The notes: generated by a model from the sequence alone, not told the origin. A stretch of DNA of 64,000 nt from an uncultured Prevotellaceae bacterium (GCA_900316265.1 ONCH01000001.1:21871-85870), one strand, 5' to 3'. Shown: positions 43,386 through 52,563, numbered from the stretch's first letter. Translations and numbers: made by a program.

Positions 43386-45635
43386 ATGAAGAAGTTTTTT
43401 ACTTTACTGACAACATTTGCATTAGCCACTGCCACCTATGCGCAGGACTATGTATTCACCGACCAGCAGGGCAACGTGCTGGAAGATGGTGCTACCATTG
43501 AGCGCACCGAAACTGAAGACGACGGTTTTGGAGGCAGCTTCATTCCTGGTCACCTCTATGTTAAGAACAATGCCGACAATGCCGGCAAGCAGGTAGCCAT
43601 TGTTACCGAGATTAGCGAGATCAGCAATGGTGCACTACAACTCTGCTTCCCCGTCAACTGTCAGTCATACAGTGAGGCAGGCACCAACGAGACAGCTGAG
43701 AAGGCTAGCATCGCTGTGGGTGAGCAGAAAGACCTGCAGACCGAGTGGTTGTTTGAGAGTGAGGGACAGTGCATCGTCACTTACAAGATAAAGGCCTACC
43801 AGAGCCTGGCAAGTGAAGTGGTTCGCACCCTTACCGTCAAGTACAAATATGGCAACAGCCAGCAGGTATGGTGGGGCTATGTGAGCACTAACACTTCAGG
43901 GAATAGTGTGGGAACGTCTACTGCAGAGACTTACCATTGTGCTATCTTCATCCCAGGAAACCACGCCATTGCCGGTGGCAAGACTATTCATGCCATTCGT
44001 TTCGGACTGGTAGCTCCCAATGCAATAGATGCAAAGGTATGGGTTGCTTCAAGTTTACCTTCCAGTATCACTGCTCAAAGTACCCTACAATATGAAAATG
44101 TTCCAGCCAGCCAATTAGGCAACGAGAACATTGAGGTCAGCCTGACCACACCTGTTACCATTCCTGCAGGAGGAGCATATGTTGGCTATTCGTTTACCAT
44201 TAAGAATAATGCAACTCAGCAAGACAATTATCCTGTACTGACAGCAGGAGCAGATGCTCCCAACGCGCTACTGCTGAGAACTGACCAAATGAATTGGGGT
44301 GACTTCAACGGCTACGGCTTCGGATCGTTACTCCTCCATGTCCTGCTCGATGGAGAATTCGCAGACAATGTTGCCACAGCAGCAGACTTCGGACCAGCCT
44401 ATGCCGTCCTTGGCGGTTCTACTACTGCTAAGGTTGATGTCATGAATGGTGGTTCTACGCCCATCAGCAGCATCGACTACACTATCACCACTGATGGAGT
44501 TGCAAGTGCTGAGCAGCACGTTAATCTGACATCGCCTATTGTCTTCAATACCACTGGCACCATAAACGTCACCATCCCCGCCGACGAGACAACAGGTCAG
44601 AAGAACAAGACGTTGAACATCACCAAGGTGAATGGTCAAAACAACGCTAATGCGAACTTAGCTGCAAACTTCACACTTTATACACTGAAGAAACTGATTG
44701 ACCGTAATGTGGTCGTTGAACAGTTCACGGGTACAGGCTGTGGCTGGTGTCCTCGTGGTCATGTGGGTATGGAGAAGATGCGTGCAAACTTTGGTGACCG
44801 TTTCATCGGCATTGCCATTCACCAGTATAGCCAACAGGCCCAAGATGCAATGTATATCGCTCCTGCAAAATATGCTAAACACGGTTTGCAAGGTGCTCCC
44901 TCATGTCGTTTGGATCGTGGCGCAGAAGCAGACCCCTATTATGGCTACAGCAATGACATCCTCGATGACTTCCGCGAAGAGATGGAGATTCCTGCATTGG
45001 CAGAAGTAAGCGTTAGCGGTACCTTAAACACTGAAAAGACAAAGGTAGAAGCCAAGGCTAAGACTACAGCACTCTTTGACGGAACCTACAATCTGGAGTT
45101 TGTACTCGTAGCAGATGGTCTGAAGGGTACAGGAACCGGTTGGGCACAGGCCAACTACTACAGCAGTGCTTATGCCAGCCAGACAGGCATCACAAAGGCA
45201 TCGCTTCCTGATGATCTGAAACATTTGTATGATACAGGAGCTACATTCTATCCCACCTTCAACGACGTGGCTATTGCCAGCTCATACACAAGTAGCAAAA
45301 ACCAGGTTCCTGCTCTGACACTGACAGCAGAGACAGAGGAAGAGACTACTTTCACACTGACGATGCCTACATACACCAAACTGAAGAACGCCATCGACAT
45401 TGAGCAGGTTTATGTTGTGGCACTCCTCGTTAATGCTCAGGGCAAAATCGTTAATGCCGCCAAGCAGCAGATTACTGTTGCCGACCCATCAGGCATTGAG
45501 AACGTGAACACCGCCACCAACAGCGAGCAGACTGCCAGCTACACACTGGACGGTCGTCGTGTACAGACCATGCAGAAGGGCCTCAATATTGTCCGCATGG
45601 CTAACGGCAAGACTATCAAGGTTATACAGAAATAA
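43386..45635 (+). CDS. large Omp28-type secreted protein with CxxC motif and C-terminal sorting tail
   Basis: The 749-residue product has a signal peptide (MKKFFTLLTTFALATATYAQ), an N-terminal beta-rich half (about 20-430, with an Ig-like stretch), then an Omp28-type thioredoxin domain whose active site is GTGCGWCPRG (Cys452, Cys455). After another beta domain it ends in YTLDGRRVQ...KGLNIVRMANGK, the sorting tail seen on other secreted proteins here. It is probably exported through the type IX system whose SprA is in the window. It is the last gene of the redox operon, 23 bases after the shorter Omp28-type gene, and a hairpin terminator follows. Confidence 0.85.
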   Translation: MKKFFTLLTTFALATATYAQDYVFTDQQGNVLEDGATIERTETEDDGFGGSFIPGHLYVKNNADNAGKQVAIVTEISEISNGALQLCFPVNCQSYSEAGTNETAEKASIAVGEQKDLQTEWLFESEGQCIVTYKIKAYQSLASEVVRTLTVKYKYGNSQQVWWGYVSTNTSGNSVGTSTAETYHCAIFIPGNHAIAGGKTIHAIRFGLVAPNAIDAKVWVASSLPSSITAQSTLQYENVPASQLGNENIEVSLTTPVTIPAGGAYVGYSFTIKNNATQQDNYPVLTAGADAPNALLLRTDQMNWGDFNGYGFGSLLLHVLLDGEFADNVATAADFGPAYAVLGGSTTAKVDVMNGGSTPISSIDYTITTDGVASAEQHVNLTSPIVFNTTGTINVTIPADETTGQKNKTLNITKVNGQNNANANLAANFTLYTLKKLIDRNVVVEQFTGTGCGWCPRGHVGMEKMRANFGDRFIGIAIHQYSQQAQDAMYIAPAKYAKHGLQGAPSCRLDRGAEADPYYGYSNDILDDFREEMEIPALAEVSVSGTLNTEKTKVEAKAKTTALFDGTYNLEFVLVADGLKGTGTGWAQANYYSSAYASQTGITKASLPDDLKHLYDTGATFYPTFNDVAIASSYTSSKNQVPALTLTAETEEETTFTLTMPTYTKLKNAIDIEQVYVVALLVNAQGKIVNAAKQQITVADPSGIENVNTATNSEQTASYTLDGRRVQTMQKGLNIVRMANGKTIKVIQK

Positions 45636-45656
45636 GACTCTATAGTATCTCTCTAC

Positions 45657-45702
45657 GTTCCGCTGCTGTTTACACTGTGTAGATAGCAGCGGAATTGCTT
45701 TG
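45657..45702 (+). terminator. terminator-like hairpin after the Omp28 operon
   Basis: TTCCGCTGCT (45658-45667) and AGCAGCGGAA (45685-45694) form a perfect 10-bp stem; an inner ACAC/GTGT pair shortens the loop. The following T tract is weak. Confidence 0.65.
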
Positions 45703-45739
45703 CAAAAGTTCGCAATCATTGCTTGCACACTTTTGCAAA
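45699..45739. promoter_or_regulatory. 11-bp inverted repeat upstream of regulator gene
   Basis: TTTGCAAAAGT (45699-45709) is repeated in inverse as ACTTTTGCAAA (45729-45739), with GCAAT/ATTGC nested between. It sits just upstream of the promoter at 45749-45779 and could be an operator. Confidence 0.55.
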
Positions 45740-45748
45740 CATTTTTTC

Positions 45749-45779
45749 TTGGTAGGAATTAGTTTTTTTCGTACCTTTG
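45749..45779 (+). promoter_or_regulatory. promoter of the membrane-anchored regulator gene
   Basis: TACCTTTG at 45772-45779 has TTGG about 20 bases upstream; the leader to 45805 is about 20 bases. Confidence 0.65.
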
Positions 45780-45804
45780 CATCAAACAAAACCAAAGAAC
45801 CGAC

Positions 45805-46311
45805 ATGATACTGACCAACCGTGAGCTGTTTCTTCTCATCATCTGCACCGTATTCTACATCACCTTATTTATAATGGTGCTGCAGGCCAACCGCCGCAAG
45901 ATACAACTATTGCAGAGTCGCCTGGACAACATCCATGCCATGCAGAAGATAGCCGTTATCGAGCCCAGGCAAGATGTAAGCCAGATATTCTCCTCATCAG
46001 TCTATCTGCGCATCAAACAATATCTGAACGAGGGTAGCTGTCTTGACGACGAGGATTGGAAAGAACTGGCAGAGATTGTGAATGCCACCTATACAGGTTT
46101 CACAGAGAAGCTGTTCAGCCTCTACAACATGAGTGACCAAGACTACCACGTCAGTCTGCTCATCAAAATTAGATTGCAACCTAAGGATATAGCCATACTG
46201 ACAGCACACTCCAAGGAGAGCATTGCATCAACACGCAGCCGTCTCTACCAGAAAGTGTTTGGCAAAAAAGGCTCTACCAAGGACTGGGATGATTTCATCT
46301 TGTCGATATAA
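45805..46311 (+). CDS. membrane-anchored protein resembling the C-terminal part of Bacteroidetes TPR/LuxR-like regulators
   Basis: The 168-residue product has one N-terminal membrane helix (about 9-28) and a helical linker, then a C-terminal domain ending IASTRSRLYQKVFGKKGSTK followed by DWDDFI. That ending is typical of the helix-turn-helix-like domain found at the end of membrane-anchored TPR regulators in this phylum (SusR-like). The TPR sensor domain is absent here, so it is a short form. The target is unknown. It has its own promoter and an upstream inverted repeat. NfeD and stomatin-like genes follow in the same direction. Confidence 0.65.
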   Translation: MILTNRELFLLIICTVFYITLFIMVLQANRRKIQLLQSRLDNIHAMQKIAVIEPRQDVSQIFSSSVYLRIKQYLNEGSCLDDEDWKELAEIVNATYTGFTEKLFSLYNMSDQDYHVSLLIKIRLQPKDIAILTAHSKESIASTRSRLYQKVFGKKGSTKDWDDFILSI

Positions 46312-46343
46312 AATAAATTGTAAATTGTCAAATAGTAAATATT

Positions 46344-46793
46344 ATGATTGAGTACTTCTTACAAAACATGTGGCAGGTATGGGCTGTTATTGCTATCGCC
46401 TGCTTAATCCTGGAGCTCTCGTCAGGTGATTTCTTCATCATCTGCTTCTCCATTGGAGCCGTCTTTGCCATTATCTCGGCAGTCCTCGGCTTAAGCGTCT
46501 ACTGGCAAATATTCATCTTTGCCATCTTCTCGCTACTCAGCGTCATATTCGTTCGACCTGTAGCCTTGCGCTATCTTCACAAGAACGACCCCAACCGTGT
46601 TTCCAATGCCGATGCATTGTTAGGACGCACAGGAAAAGTCACGGAAGTGGTGAAAGCCGGAGCCAACGGCTATGTCAAAATTGATGGTGACCTGTGGAAA
46701 GCGGTCAGCAAATCGGACACCGACATCCCTGTGGACACCACAGTTCGTGTCATCGGTCGTGAGAGTACCATCATTACCGTTGAGACGTTGTAA
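46344..46793 (+). CDS. NfeD-family membrane protein
   Basis: The 149-residue product has three membrane helices (about 10-28, 33-52 and 55-75) and a C-terminal OB-fold domain (LLGRTGKVTEVVKAGANGYVKIDGDLW), the short NfeD1b form without a ClpP-like protease. Such genes are almost always paired with a slipin/stomatin gene, as here (start at 46842). The pair is thought to organise membrane microdomains; the exact role in this organism is not known. Confidence 0.9.
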   Translation: MIEYFLQNMWQVWAVIAIACLILELSSGDFFIICFSIGAVFAIISAVLGLSVYWQIFIFAIFSLLSVIFVRPVALRYLHKNDPNRVSNADALLGRTGKVTEVVKAGANGYVKIDGDLWKAVSKSDTDIPVDTTVRVIGRESTIITVETL

Positions 46794-46841
46794 CAACAAC
46801 CAATAAGCAATAAAAAAATAACCAATAAACAACAAAGCATT

Positions 46842-47798
46842 ATGGACATTATGACTTATGTATTGATTGCCATCGTAGTACTGGTGATACTTTTCGCCAA
46901 GATGGCACTGGTGATTATCCCACAGTCGGAAACCAAGATTATTGAGCGCTTGGGTCGCTACTATGCCACGCTTAATCCTGGTATCAACATCATCATCCCG
47001 TTCATTGATCGTGCCAAGGACATCGTAGTGCTCTCTCGTGGACGCTATGCTTACTCTAACAGCATCGATCTCCGCGAGCAGGTCTATGACTTCCCGTCAC
47101 AGAACGTAATCACCAAGGATAACATCCAAATGGAGATCAACGCCCTACTCTACTTCCAGATTGTTGACCCCTTCAAAGCAGTCTATGAGATTTCTAACCT
47201 GCCCAACGCTATAGAGAAACTGACGCAGACCACATTGCGTAATATCATCGGTGAACTGGAATTGGACGAGACACTGACCTCGCGCGACACCATTAATACG
47301 AAGCTGCGTGCTGTACTGGACGATGCCACCGACAAGTGGGGTGTGAAGGTGAACCGTGTGGAACTGCAGGACATCATCCCACCCGCAACCGTGCTGAACG
47401 CCATGGAGAAGCAGATGCAGGCAGAGCGTAACAAGCGTGCACAGATTCTGACATCTGAGGGTGAGAAAGCTGCTGAGATTCTGGCTTCTGAGGGTGAGAA
47501 GACCGCTATCATCAACCGTGCTGACGCCCAGAAACAGCAAGCCATCCTGCATGCAGAAGGTGAAGCACAGGCTCGCATCCGCAAGGCAGAGGCTGAAGCT
47601 AAGGCCATCGAACTGATTACCGAGGCAGTAGGTAAGAGCACCAATCCTGCAAACTACCTGCTGGCACAGAAGTATATCCAGATGATGCAGGAACTGGCAC
47701 AGGGAGACAAGACCAAGACAGTCTATCTGCCCTACGAGGCTACCAACCTGTTAGGTTCGATTGGCGGCATCAAGGATTTGTTCAAAGCAACAGAATAA
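46842..47798 (+). CDS. SPFH/Band 7 membrane protein (stomatin/slipin or QmcA-like)
   Basis: The 318-residue product has one N-terminal membrane helix (about 5-25), then the SPFH domain (SETKIIERLGRYYATLNPGINIIIPF) and a long charged coiled coil (about 190-270) with repeated SEGEKAAEILASEGEKTAII units and an AEGEAQARIRKAEAEAKAIE stretch. These proteins form ring-shaped oligomers in the membrane and often control proteases or membrane order. It follows the NfeD gene by 48 bases and is followed by a strong terminator. Confidence 0.93.
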   Translation: MDIMTYVLIAIVVLVILFAKMALVIIPQSETKIIERLGRYYATLNPGINIIIPFIDRAKDIVVLSRGRYAYSNSIDLREQVYDFPSQNVITKDNIQMEINALLYFQIVDPFKAVYEISNLPNAIEKLTQTTLRNIIGELELDETLTSRDTINTKLRAVLDDATDKWGVKVNRVELQDIIPPATVLNAMEKQMQAERNKRAQILTSEGEKAAEILASEGEKTAIINRADAQKQQAILHAEGEAQARIRKAEAEAKAIELITEAVGKSTNPANYLLAQKYIQMMQELAQGDKTKTVYLPYEATNLLGSIGGIKDLFKATE

Positions 47799-47824
47799 AA
47801 AAAGAGGCTCAGGCCTCTTTTTTT
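47797..47824. terminator. bidirectional rho-independent terminator
   Basis: AAAAAAAGAGGC-TCA-GGCCTCTTTTTTT lies between the convergent stomatin-like and histidine kinase genes and can work on both strands. Confidence 0.92.
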
Positions 47825-47838
47825 ATGAATATAATCTT

Positions 47839-48984
47839 TTAATCTTTCTTTAGTGGAATAGTAAAGCTGAAAGTAGAACCCTCGCCAACGGTCGACTCCA
47901 CCATAGTGTCACCACCGTTCTTACGTGCAAAGTCCTGACAGAGCTGCAAGCCCAAACCAGATCCTTCCTCACCACCTGTACCGTAAGACGTCTCACCTTT
48001 GGTAAAGATACTCTCAACACGTTCTGGAGCAATACCTACACCGTAGTCACGGACAGAGATACGAGCAAAATCACCTTCATGTTTATAGAACACCTCAATG
48101 GCCTTACCCTCTGGTGTGAACTTGATAGCATTAGACAAGAAGTTGCGGAGGATGGTCTTTATCATGTCGTTGTCGCCATGAACAGTCAGCTTCTCCTCAG
48201 CAGGAATATACTTCAAGTCAATCTTCTTCATCTCGGCAATCATCTTGAAGATGTCTACCGCACCAGGAACAATGTCATCAAGATCTATATCCTGATAGAC
48301 CACATTCAGGCGGCCAGTCTGACTCTTCGTCCACTTCAGCAGGTTGTCCAACAGGTCATGCGTCTCTTCTGACTCACGGTTGGCCTTGTCAAGTAAGCCA
48401 AAGATTTCATCACCTACGACATCAGGGGACACCACATTAACAGCCAAGTTGAGCACCATACGGATGCTGGCCATAGGTGAGCGCAGATCGTGAGCAATAA
48501 CCGAATACATCTTATCTCGGTTGGAGATGGTACGCTTCAATTCCTCATTCTGCTGCACGATGATGCGTTTAGCAGCAACAAGCTGTATCTGGTGCATCAC
48601 ACGCATAACGAGTTCTTCCTTGTTGAAGGGCTTTGTCAAGAAGTCGTTAGCACCCACCTGGAAACCTTTCACCAGGTCACTGGGATTATTAAGAGCTGTC
48701 AGGAAGATAATGGGAATATCAACTGTCTCTGGGTCTTTCTTCAGGATAACAGCTGTATCGAAACCACTGATATCAGGCATCATCACGTCCAACAGAATCA
48801 AGTCGGGTTTCTCCTTCTTGGCCTGCTCAATACACATATTTCCATTGGATGCCGTGCATACCTGAAACTTCTCATTGGTCAAGAGGATTTTCAGCAACAG
48901 CACATTGCTGACCACATCGTCTACGATTAAGATTTTATAGTCGCCACGATTGATCTGAGACTCAAAGGTTTCGTTCAGCTCCAT
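47839..48984 (-). CDS. receiver domain-histidine kinase fusion
   Basis: The 381-residue product has an N-terminal receiver domain (about 16-130) with acidic pocket Asp22-Asp23, phospho-acceptor Asp66 (LILLDVMMPD) and Lys118 (LTKPF), then a linker helix, a HisKA domain with His165 (SVIAHDLRSP) and a HATPase domain (NFLSNAIKFTPEG, YGVGIAPERV, GSGLGLQL). It is cytoplasmic, without membrane helices. Such proteins receive phosphate from another kinase and pass it on or control their own kinase activity. No DNA-binding partner lies adjacent. A standard promoter is present upstream on the minus strand. Confidence 0.92.
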   Translation of the reverse strand: MELNETFESQINRGDYKILIVDDVVSNVLLLKILLTNEKFQVCTASNGNMCIEQAKKEKPDLILLDVMMPDISGFDTAVILKKDPETVDIPIIFLTALNNPSDLVKGFQVGANDFLTKPFNKEELVMRVMHQIQLVAAKRIIVQQNEELKRTISNRDKMYSVIAHDLRSPMASIRMVLNLAVNVVSPDVVGDEIFGLLDKANRESEETHDLLDNLLKWTKSQTGRLNVVYQDIDLDDIVPGAVDIFKMIAEMKKIDLKYIPAEEKLTVHGDNDMIKTILRNFLSNAIKFTPEGKAIEVFYKHEGDFARISVRDYGVGIAPERVESIFTKGETSYGTGGEEGSGLGLQLCQDFARKNGGDTMVESTVGEGSTFSFTIPLKKD

Positions 48985-49027
48985 TCTGTTATTGACGTTT
49001 ATGATGTTTTAAGTCTTATTCAATATG

Positions 49028-49059
49028 CAAAAGTAGCAAATATTTAGCATTTCACCAAA
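49028..49059 (-). promoter_or_regulatory. promoter of the receiver-histidine kinase gene
   Basis: Minus-strand TACTTTTG (49028-49035) is preceded by TTTG (49056-49059) with 20 bases between. It overlaps the 3' flank of glmS. Confidence 0.7.
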
Positions 49060-49075
49060 TATTTACCCACTTTTT

Positions 49076-50920
49076 TTATTCTACAGTCACTGACTTAGCC
49101 AAGTTTCGGGGCTGATCGACGTTCTTTCCCTTGCAAACAGCGACATGATAAGCCAATAACTGGAGAGGAATTGTAGCCACTAACGGTTCCAGACATTCCT
49201 GCACGTCAGGAAGCTCGATGACCTCATCAGCAATCTTCGCAATAGTGTCATCACCCTTGCTGACAAGTGCTATCACCCTACCCTGACGAGCCTTGATTTC
49301 CTGGATATTAGAGAGCACCTTCTCGTACATGGCGTTATGGGTGGCAATAACCACAACAGGCATATCAGAATCGATGAGGGCAATAGGTCCGTGCTTCATC
49401 TCAGCAGCAGGATAGCCCTCAGCATGGATATACGAAATCTCTTTCAGTTTCAGTGCACCTTCCAAAGCTACGGGATAGCTGTAGCCACGACCCAGATAAA
49501 GGAAATTATGGGCATAGGTAAAGGTACGAGCCAAATCGGCCACCTTGTCGTTGGTCTTCAGTACCTCACGAATCTTATCAGGAATTTCCCCCAACCCTTT
49601 GACAACCTTCAGATATTCATCACGATCAATAGTACCCTTAGCCTCACCCATGGCCAGTGCAATCATCGTAAGCACCGTTACCTGACCAGTGAAGGCCTTA
49701 GTAGAAGCAACACCAATCTCAGGACCTACGTGGATGTAGGTACCCGTATCAGTGGCACGAGGAATACTAGAACCAATGGCATTGCAGATACCATAGATGA
49801 AGGCGCCCTTCTCTTTAGCGAGCTGGATAGCTGCTAACGTATCGGCAGTCTCACCACTCTGTGATATAGCGATTACCACATCGCCCTTTCCCACAACTGG
49901 ATTGCGATAACGGAACTCGGAGGCGTACTCTACCTCACACGGGATGCGACAATAGGTTTCTATCAATTGTTTGCCAATGAGTCCTGCATGCCAGGAAGTA
50001 CCGCAAGCCACAATGACCACACGCTTAGCCGAGAGCATCTGACGACGATAGTCGATAAGAGCAGACAACGTAACGTGGTCGCCCTCAACATTAATACGTC
50101 CACGCATACAGTTGGTGAGGCACTCTGGCTGTTCGAAGATTTCCTTCAACATGAAGTGTGGATAGCCACCCTTCTCTATCTGACCCAGGTCGATATCGAC
50201 AGTCTTCACGGCCAGCTCCTGCTCTTCGCCCAGAATGCTTATAACTTTCAGTCCTTCGTCCAGACGAATGACAGCAATATTGCCATCTTCCAGATAAACC
50301 ACCTTGTCGGTATACTCAATGATAGGACTGGCATCAGAACCAAGGAAGAACTCGCCATCGCCAATACCCACTACCAACGGACTCTGCTTGCGTGCAGCTA
50401 TAATCTGACTGGGATCGCGCTTGTCAACAATAGCGATAGCATAAGCACCAATCACCTGATATAGAGCTACCTGTACAGCCTCCAATAGGGATATCTGCTT
50501 TTTCTCCATGACATATTCCACCAGCTGTACCAGCACCTCAGTGTCAGTATCACTCTGGAAAGTCACGCCTTTCTCTATCAGTTTCTGCTTAATATCGGCA
50601 TAGTTCTCGATAATACCATTATGGATAATAGCCAGATTGTGTGACTGCGAATAATGAGGATGGGCATTTCGTGAAGAAGGTTCACCATGGGTGGCCCAAC
50701 GGGTATGAGCTATACCAATACTACCGCTGACATCCTTGTCGTTGCAGTATTCTGTCAGGTTGTCCACCTTACCTTTCGTCTTATATACATTGAGATTACC
50801 ATCGTTGTTAATCAGTGCCACACCGGCAGAGTCATAACCTCGGTATTCCAGTCTTCGGAGACCTTTAATCAGCACAGGATAAGCTTCCTTGTGGCCAATA
50901 TATCCTACTATTCCGCACAT
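49076..50920 (-). CDS. glmS: glutamine-fructose-6-phosphate aminotransferase
   Basis: The 614-residue product begins MCGIVGYIGHKEA, with the catalytic Cys2 of the glutaminase domain, and has LEYRGYDSAGVA and HTRWATHGEPSSRNAHPH from the same domain. The second half holds two SIS sugar-isomerase domains (CGTSWHAGLIGKQLIE and SQSGETADTLAA), ending NLAKSVTVE as in GlmS generally. It makes glucosamine-6-phosphate for peptidoglycan and lipopolysaccharide. It has its own promoter (minus-strand TACCTTTG at 50953-50960). No glmS ribozyme-like leader is visible; the spacer upstream is only about 30 bases. Confidence 0.97.
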   Translation of the reverse strand: MCGIVGYIGHKEAYPVLIKGLRRLEYRGYDSAGVALINNDGNLNVYKTKGKVDNLTEYCNDKDVSGSIGIAHTRWATHGEPSSRNAHPHYSQSHNLAIIHNGIIENYADIKQKLIEKGVTFQSDTDTEVLVQLVEYVMEKKQISLLEAVQVALYQVIGAYAIAIVDKRDPSQIIAARKQSPLVVGIGDGEFFLGSDASPIIEYTDKVVYLEDGNIAVIRLDEGLKVISILGEEQELAVKTVDIDLGQIEKGGYPHFMLKEIFEQPECLTNCMRGRINVEGDHVTLSALIDYRRQMLSAKRVVIVACGTSWHAGLIGKQLIETYCRIPCEVEYASEFRYRNPVVGKGDVVIAISQSGETADTLAAIQLAKEKGAFIYGICNAIGSSIPRATDTGTYIHVGPEIGVASTKAFTGQVTVLTMIALAMGEAKGTIDRDEYLKVVKGLGEIPDKIREVLKTNDKVADLARTFTYAHNFLYLGRGYSYPVALEGALKLKEISYIHAEGYPAAEMKHGPIALIDSDMPVVVIATHNAMYEKVLSNIQEIKARQGRVIALVSKGDDTIAKIADEVIELPDVQECLEPLVATIPLQLLAYHVAVCKGKNVDQPRNLAKSVTVE

Positions 50921-50952
50921 ATTAGTTTCTGTATTATTATTATTTTCGGCTG

Positions 50953-50960
50953 CAAAGGTA
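50953..50960 (-). promoter_or_regulatory. -7 promoter element of glmS
   Basis: Minus-strand TACCTTTG lies 32 bases before the glmS ATG and just beyond the uxaC terminator. Confidence 0.7.
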
Positions 50961-50961
50961 A

Positions 50962-51004
50962 AAAAAAATCGGCTATCCCAAGCAGGATAGCCGAACTTTT
51001 TTTC
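50962..51004 (-). terminator. terminator after uxaC
   Basis: CGGCTATCC (50970-50978) and GGATAGCCG (50985-50993) form a stem with A/T runs on both sides; read on the minus strand it ends in a run of T directly after the uxaC stop. Confidence 0.88.
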
Positions 51005-52417
51005 TTAATAGAACTTGAAATATCTACGGGCGTTGTTGTAGGAGATGTCTTCAACCATCTTTCCAAGCAGTTCACGATCGTCGGGCAAGAGGCCTTTCTC
51101 TACATCATTTCCCAGCATATTACAAAGAATGCGACGGAAGTATTCATGACGCGGATAGCTCAAGAACGAGCGACTGTCGGTGAGCATTCCAACGAAGCGA
51201 GAGAGCAGTCCCAGCACGCTGAGCGCATTCATCTGGCGCTCCATGCCATCCTTCTGGTCGTTGAACCACCAGCCAGAACCAAACTGTATCTTGCCTGGCT
51301 CACCACCCTGGAAGTTACCCAGCATCGTTGCGATAACCTCATTGGCACAGGGGTTCAATGTATATAATATGGTACGCGTGAGCTTGTCCTCCATATTCAG
51401 CTTGTTCAGGAACTTCGACATAGCCTTGGCTGTATTGAACTCACCAATAGAGTCGAAACCTGTATCGGCCCCCAGCAGATTGAACATCTTGGTGTTGTTG
51501 TTGCGGATGGCACCATAGTGGAACTGCTGTGTCCAGTCAGAATCAGCATCCATCTCAGCCATCACTGTCAGGAAGCAATGTTTGTACTGACGAGTCTCCA
51601 GCACAGAAAGCTGTTGGCCACGCATAGCCTTCTCGAAGATAGTCTCAATCTGTGAATCAGTATAATCCTCATCATAGAATTCCTCAATACCATGGTCGCT
51701 CAACTTACAACCGTTAGCAGCAAAGAAGTCGTGACGTTTCTTCAAGGCGTCAACCATATCAGTAAACTTGGTGATGGTTACACCACTGACCTGCTCCAAC
51801 TGATGAACATAGCTAGAGAATTCAGGAGCCTCGATGTTCATGGCCTTGTCAGGGCGCCAGGCTGGAATCATCATGGGATCGTCCGGTGCCTTATGTTTTG
51901 CATATTCAATATGGTTGTGCAAATCGTCAACGGGGTCATCGGTGGTGCAAACGCACTCTACGTTATAGTGCTTCATCAAGCCACGAGCAGAGAACTCTGG
52001 CTTCTGCAGCTTCTCGTTACACTCATCGAAAATCTCACGGGCAGTCTTGGGGCTCAAGAGTTTCTCAATACCGAAAGCAGTCTTCAGCTCCAGGTGTGTC
52101 CAGTGATACAACGGATTGCGAAGAGTATAGGGAACGGTCTCTGCCCACTTCTCAAACTTCTCCCAGTCAGAGGTATCCTTACCTGTGCAGTACTTCTCAT
52201 CGACACCATTGGTACGCATGGCACGCCACTTGTAGTGATCGCCACCTAACCACAGTTCGGTGATGCTCTTAAAACGATGGTCGTTGGCCACCATCTCAGG
52301 AATCAGGTGACAGTGATAATCGATGATGGGCATCTTAGCCGCATGGTTGTGGAACAGGTCCTGTGCTACCTCGTTGTCGAGTACGAAGTTCTTGTCATTG
52401 AATTGCTTCATAGTCAT
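51005..52417 (-). CDS. uxaC: glucuronate isomerase (uronate isomerase)
   Basis: The 470-residue product fits the full length of UxaC. The N-terminal IIDYHCHLIPEMVAND has the metal-binding HxH of the amidohydrolase fold, and DWTQQFHYGAIRNNNTKMF and GSGWWFNDQKDGMERQM are strongly conserved in the family. It converts glucuronate and galacturonate to fructuronate and tagaturonate. It stands apart from other uronate genes here; the secreted pectinesterase at 29306 would act earlier in pectin use. A second ATG two codons later (MKQF) may be the true start. Confidence 0.95.
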   Translation of the reverse strand: MTMKQFNDKNFVLDNEVAQDLFHNHAAKMPIIDYHCHLIPEMVANDHRFKSITELWLGGDHYKWRAMRTNGVDEKYCTGKDTSDWEKFEKWAETVPYTLRNPLYHWTHLELKTAFGIEKLLSPKTAREIFDECNEKLQKPEFSARGLMKHYNVECVCTTDDPVDDLHNHIEYAKHKAPDDPMMIPAWRPDKAMNIEAPEFSSYVHQLEQVSGVTITKFTDMVDALKKRHDFFAANGCKLSDHGIEEFYDEDYTDSQIETIFEKAMRGQQLSVLETRQYKHCFLTVMAEMDADSDWTQQFHYGAIRNNNTKMFNLLGADTGFDSIGEFNTAKAMSKFLNKLNMEDKLTRTILYTLNPCANEVIATMLGNFQGGEPGKIQFGSGWWFNDQKDGMERQMNALSVLGLLSRFVGMLTDSRSFLSYPRHEYFRRILCNMLGNDVEKGLLPDDRELLGKMVEDISYNNARRYFKFY

Positions 52418-52458
52418 TATGATTGTTTGTTGTTTTAGTGATAATCGTAATTGTTCTG

Positions 52459-52466
52459 CAAAAGTA
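52459..52466 (-). promoter_or_regulatory. -7 promoter element of uxaC
   Basis: Minus-strand TACTTTTG lies about 40 bases before the uxaC start. No clear -33 box. Confidence 0.55.
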
Positions 52467-52551
52467 GCAAATATTTTTCATTTATAAGGTAACTTCTTTT
52501 ATTTTTTGCAGAAAATCTACGTAAACGTTTCCTTATATCACTTTTTCTTCT

Positions 52552-52559
52552 TATCTTTG
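52552..52559 (+). promoter_or_regulatory. -7 element of the asparaginase gene, apparently leaderless
   Basis: TATCTTTG is followed by only CGAC before the ATG at 52564, so transcription is expected to begin at or within a base or two of the start codon. Confidence 0.7.
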
Positions 52560-52563
52560 CGAC

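Noticed and set aside
50921-51004. glmS ribozyme or other riboswitch before glmS
   Set aside because: The space between promoter and start is only about 30 bases, too short for the ribozyme; the hairpin there is the terminator of uxaC.
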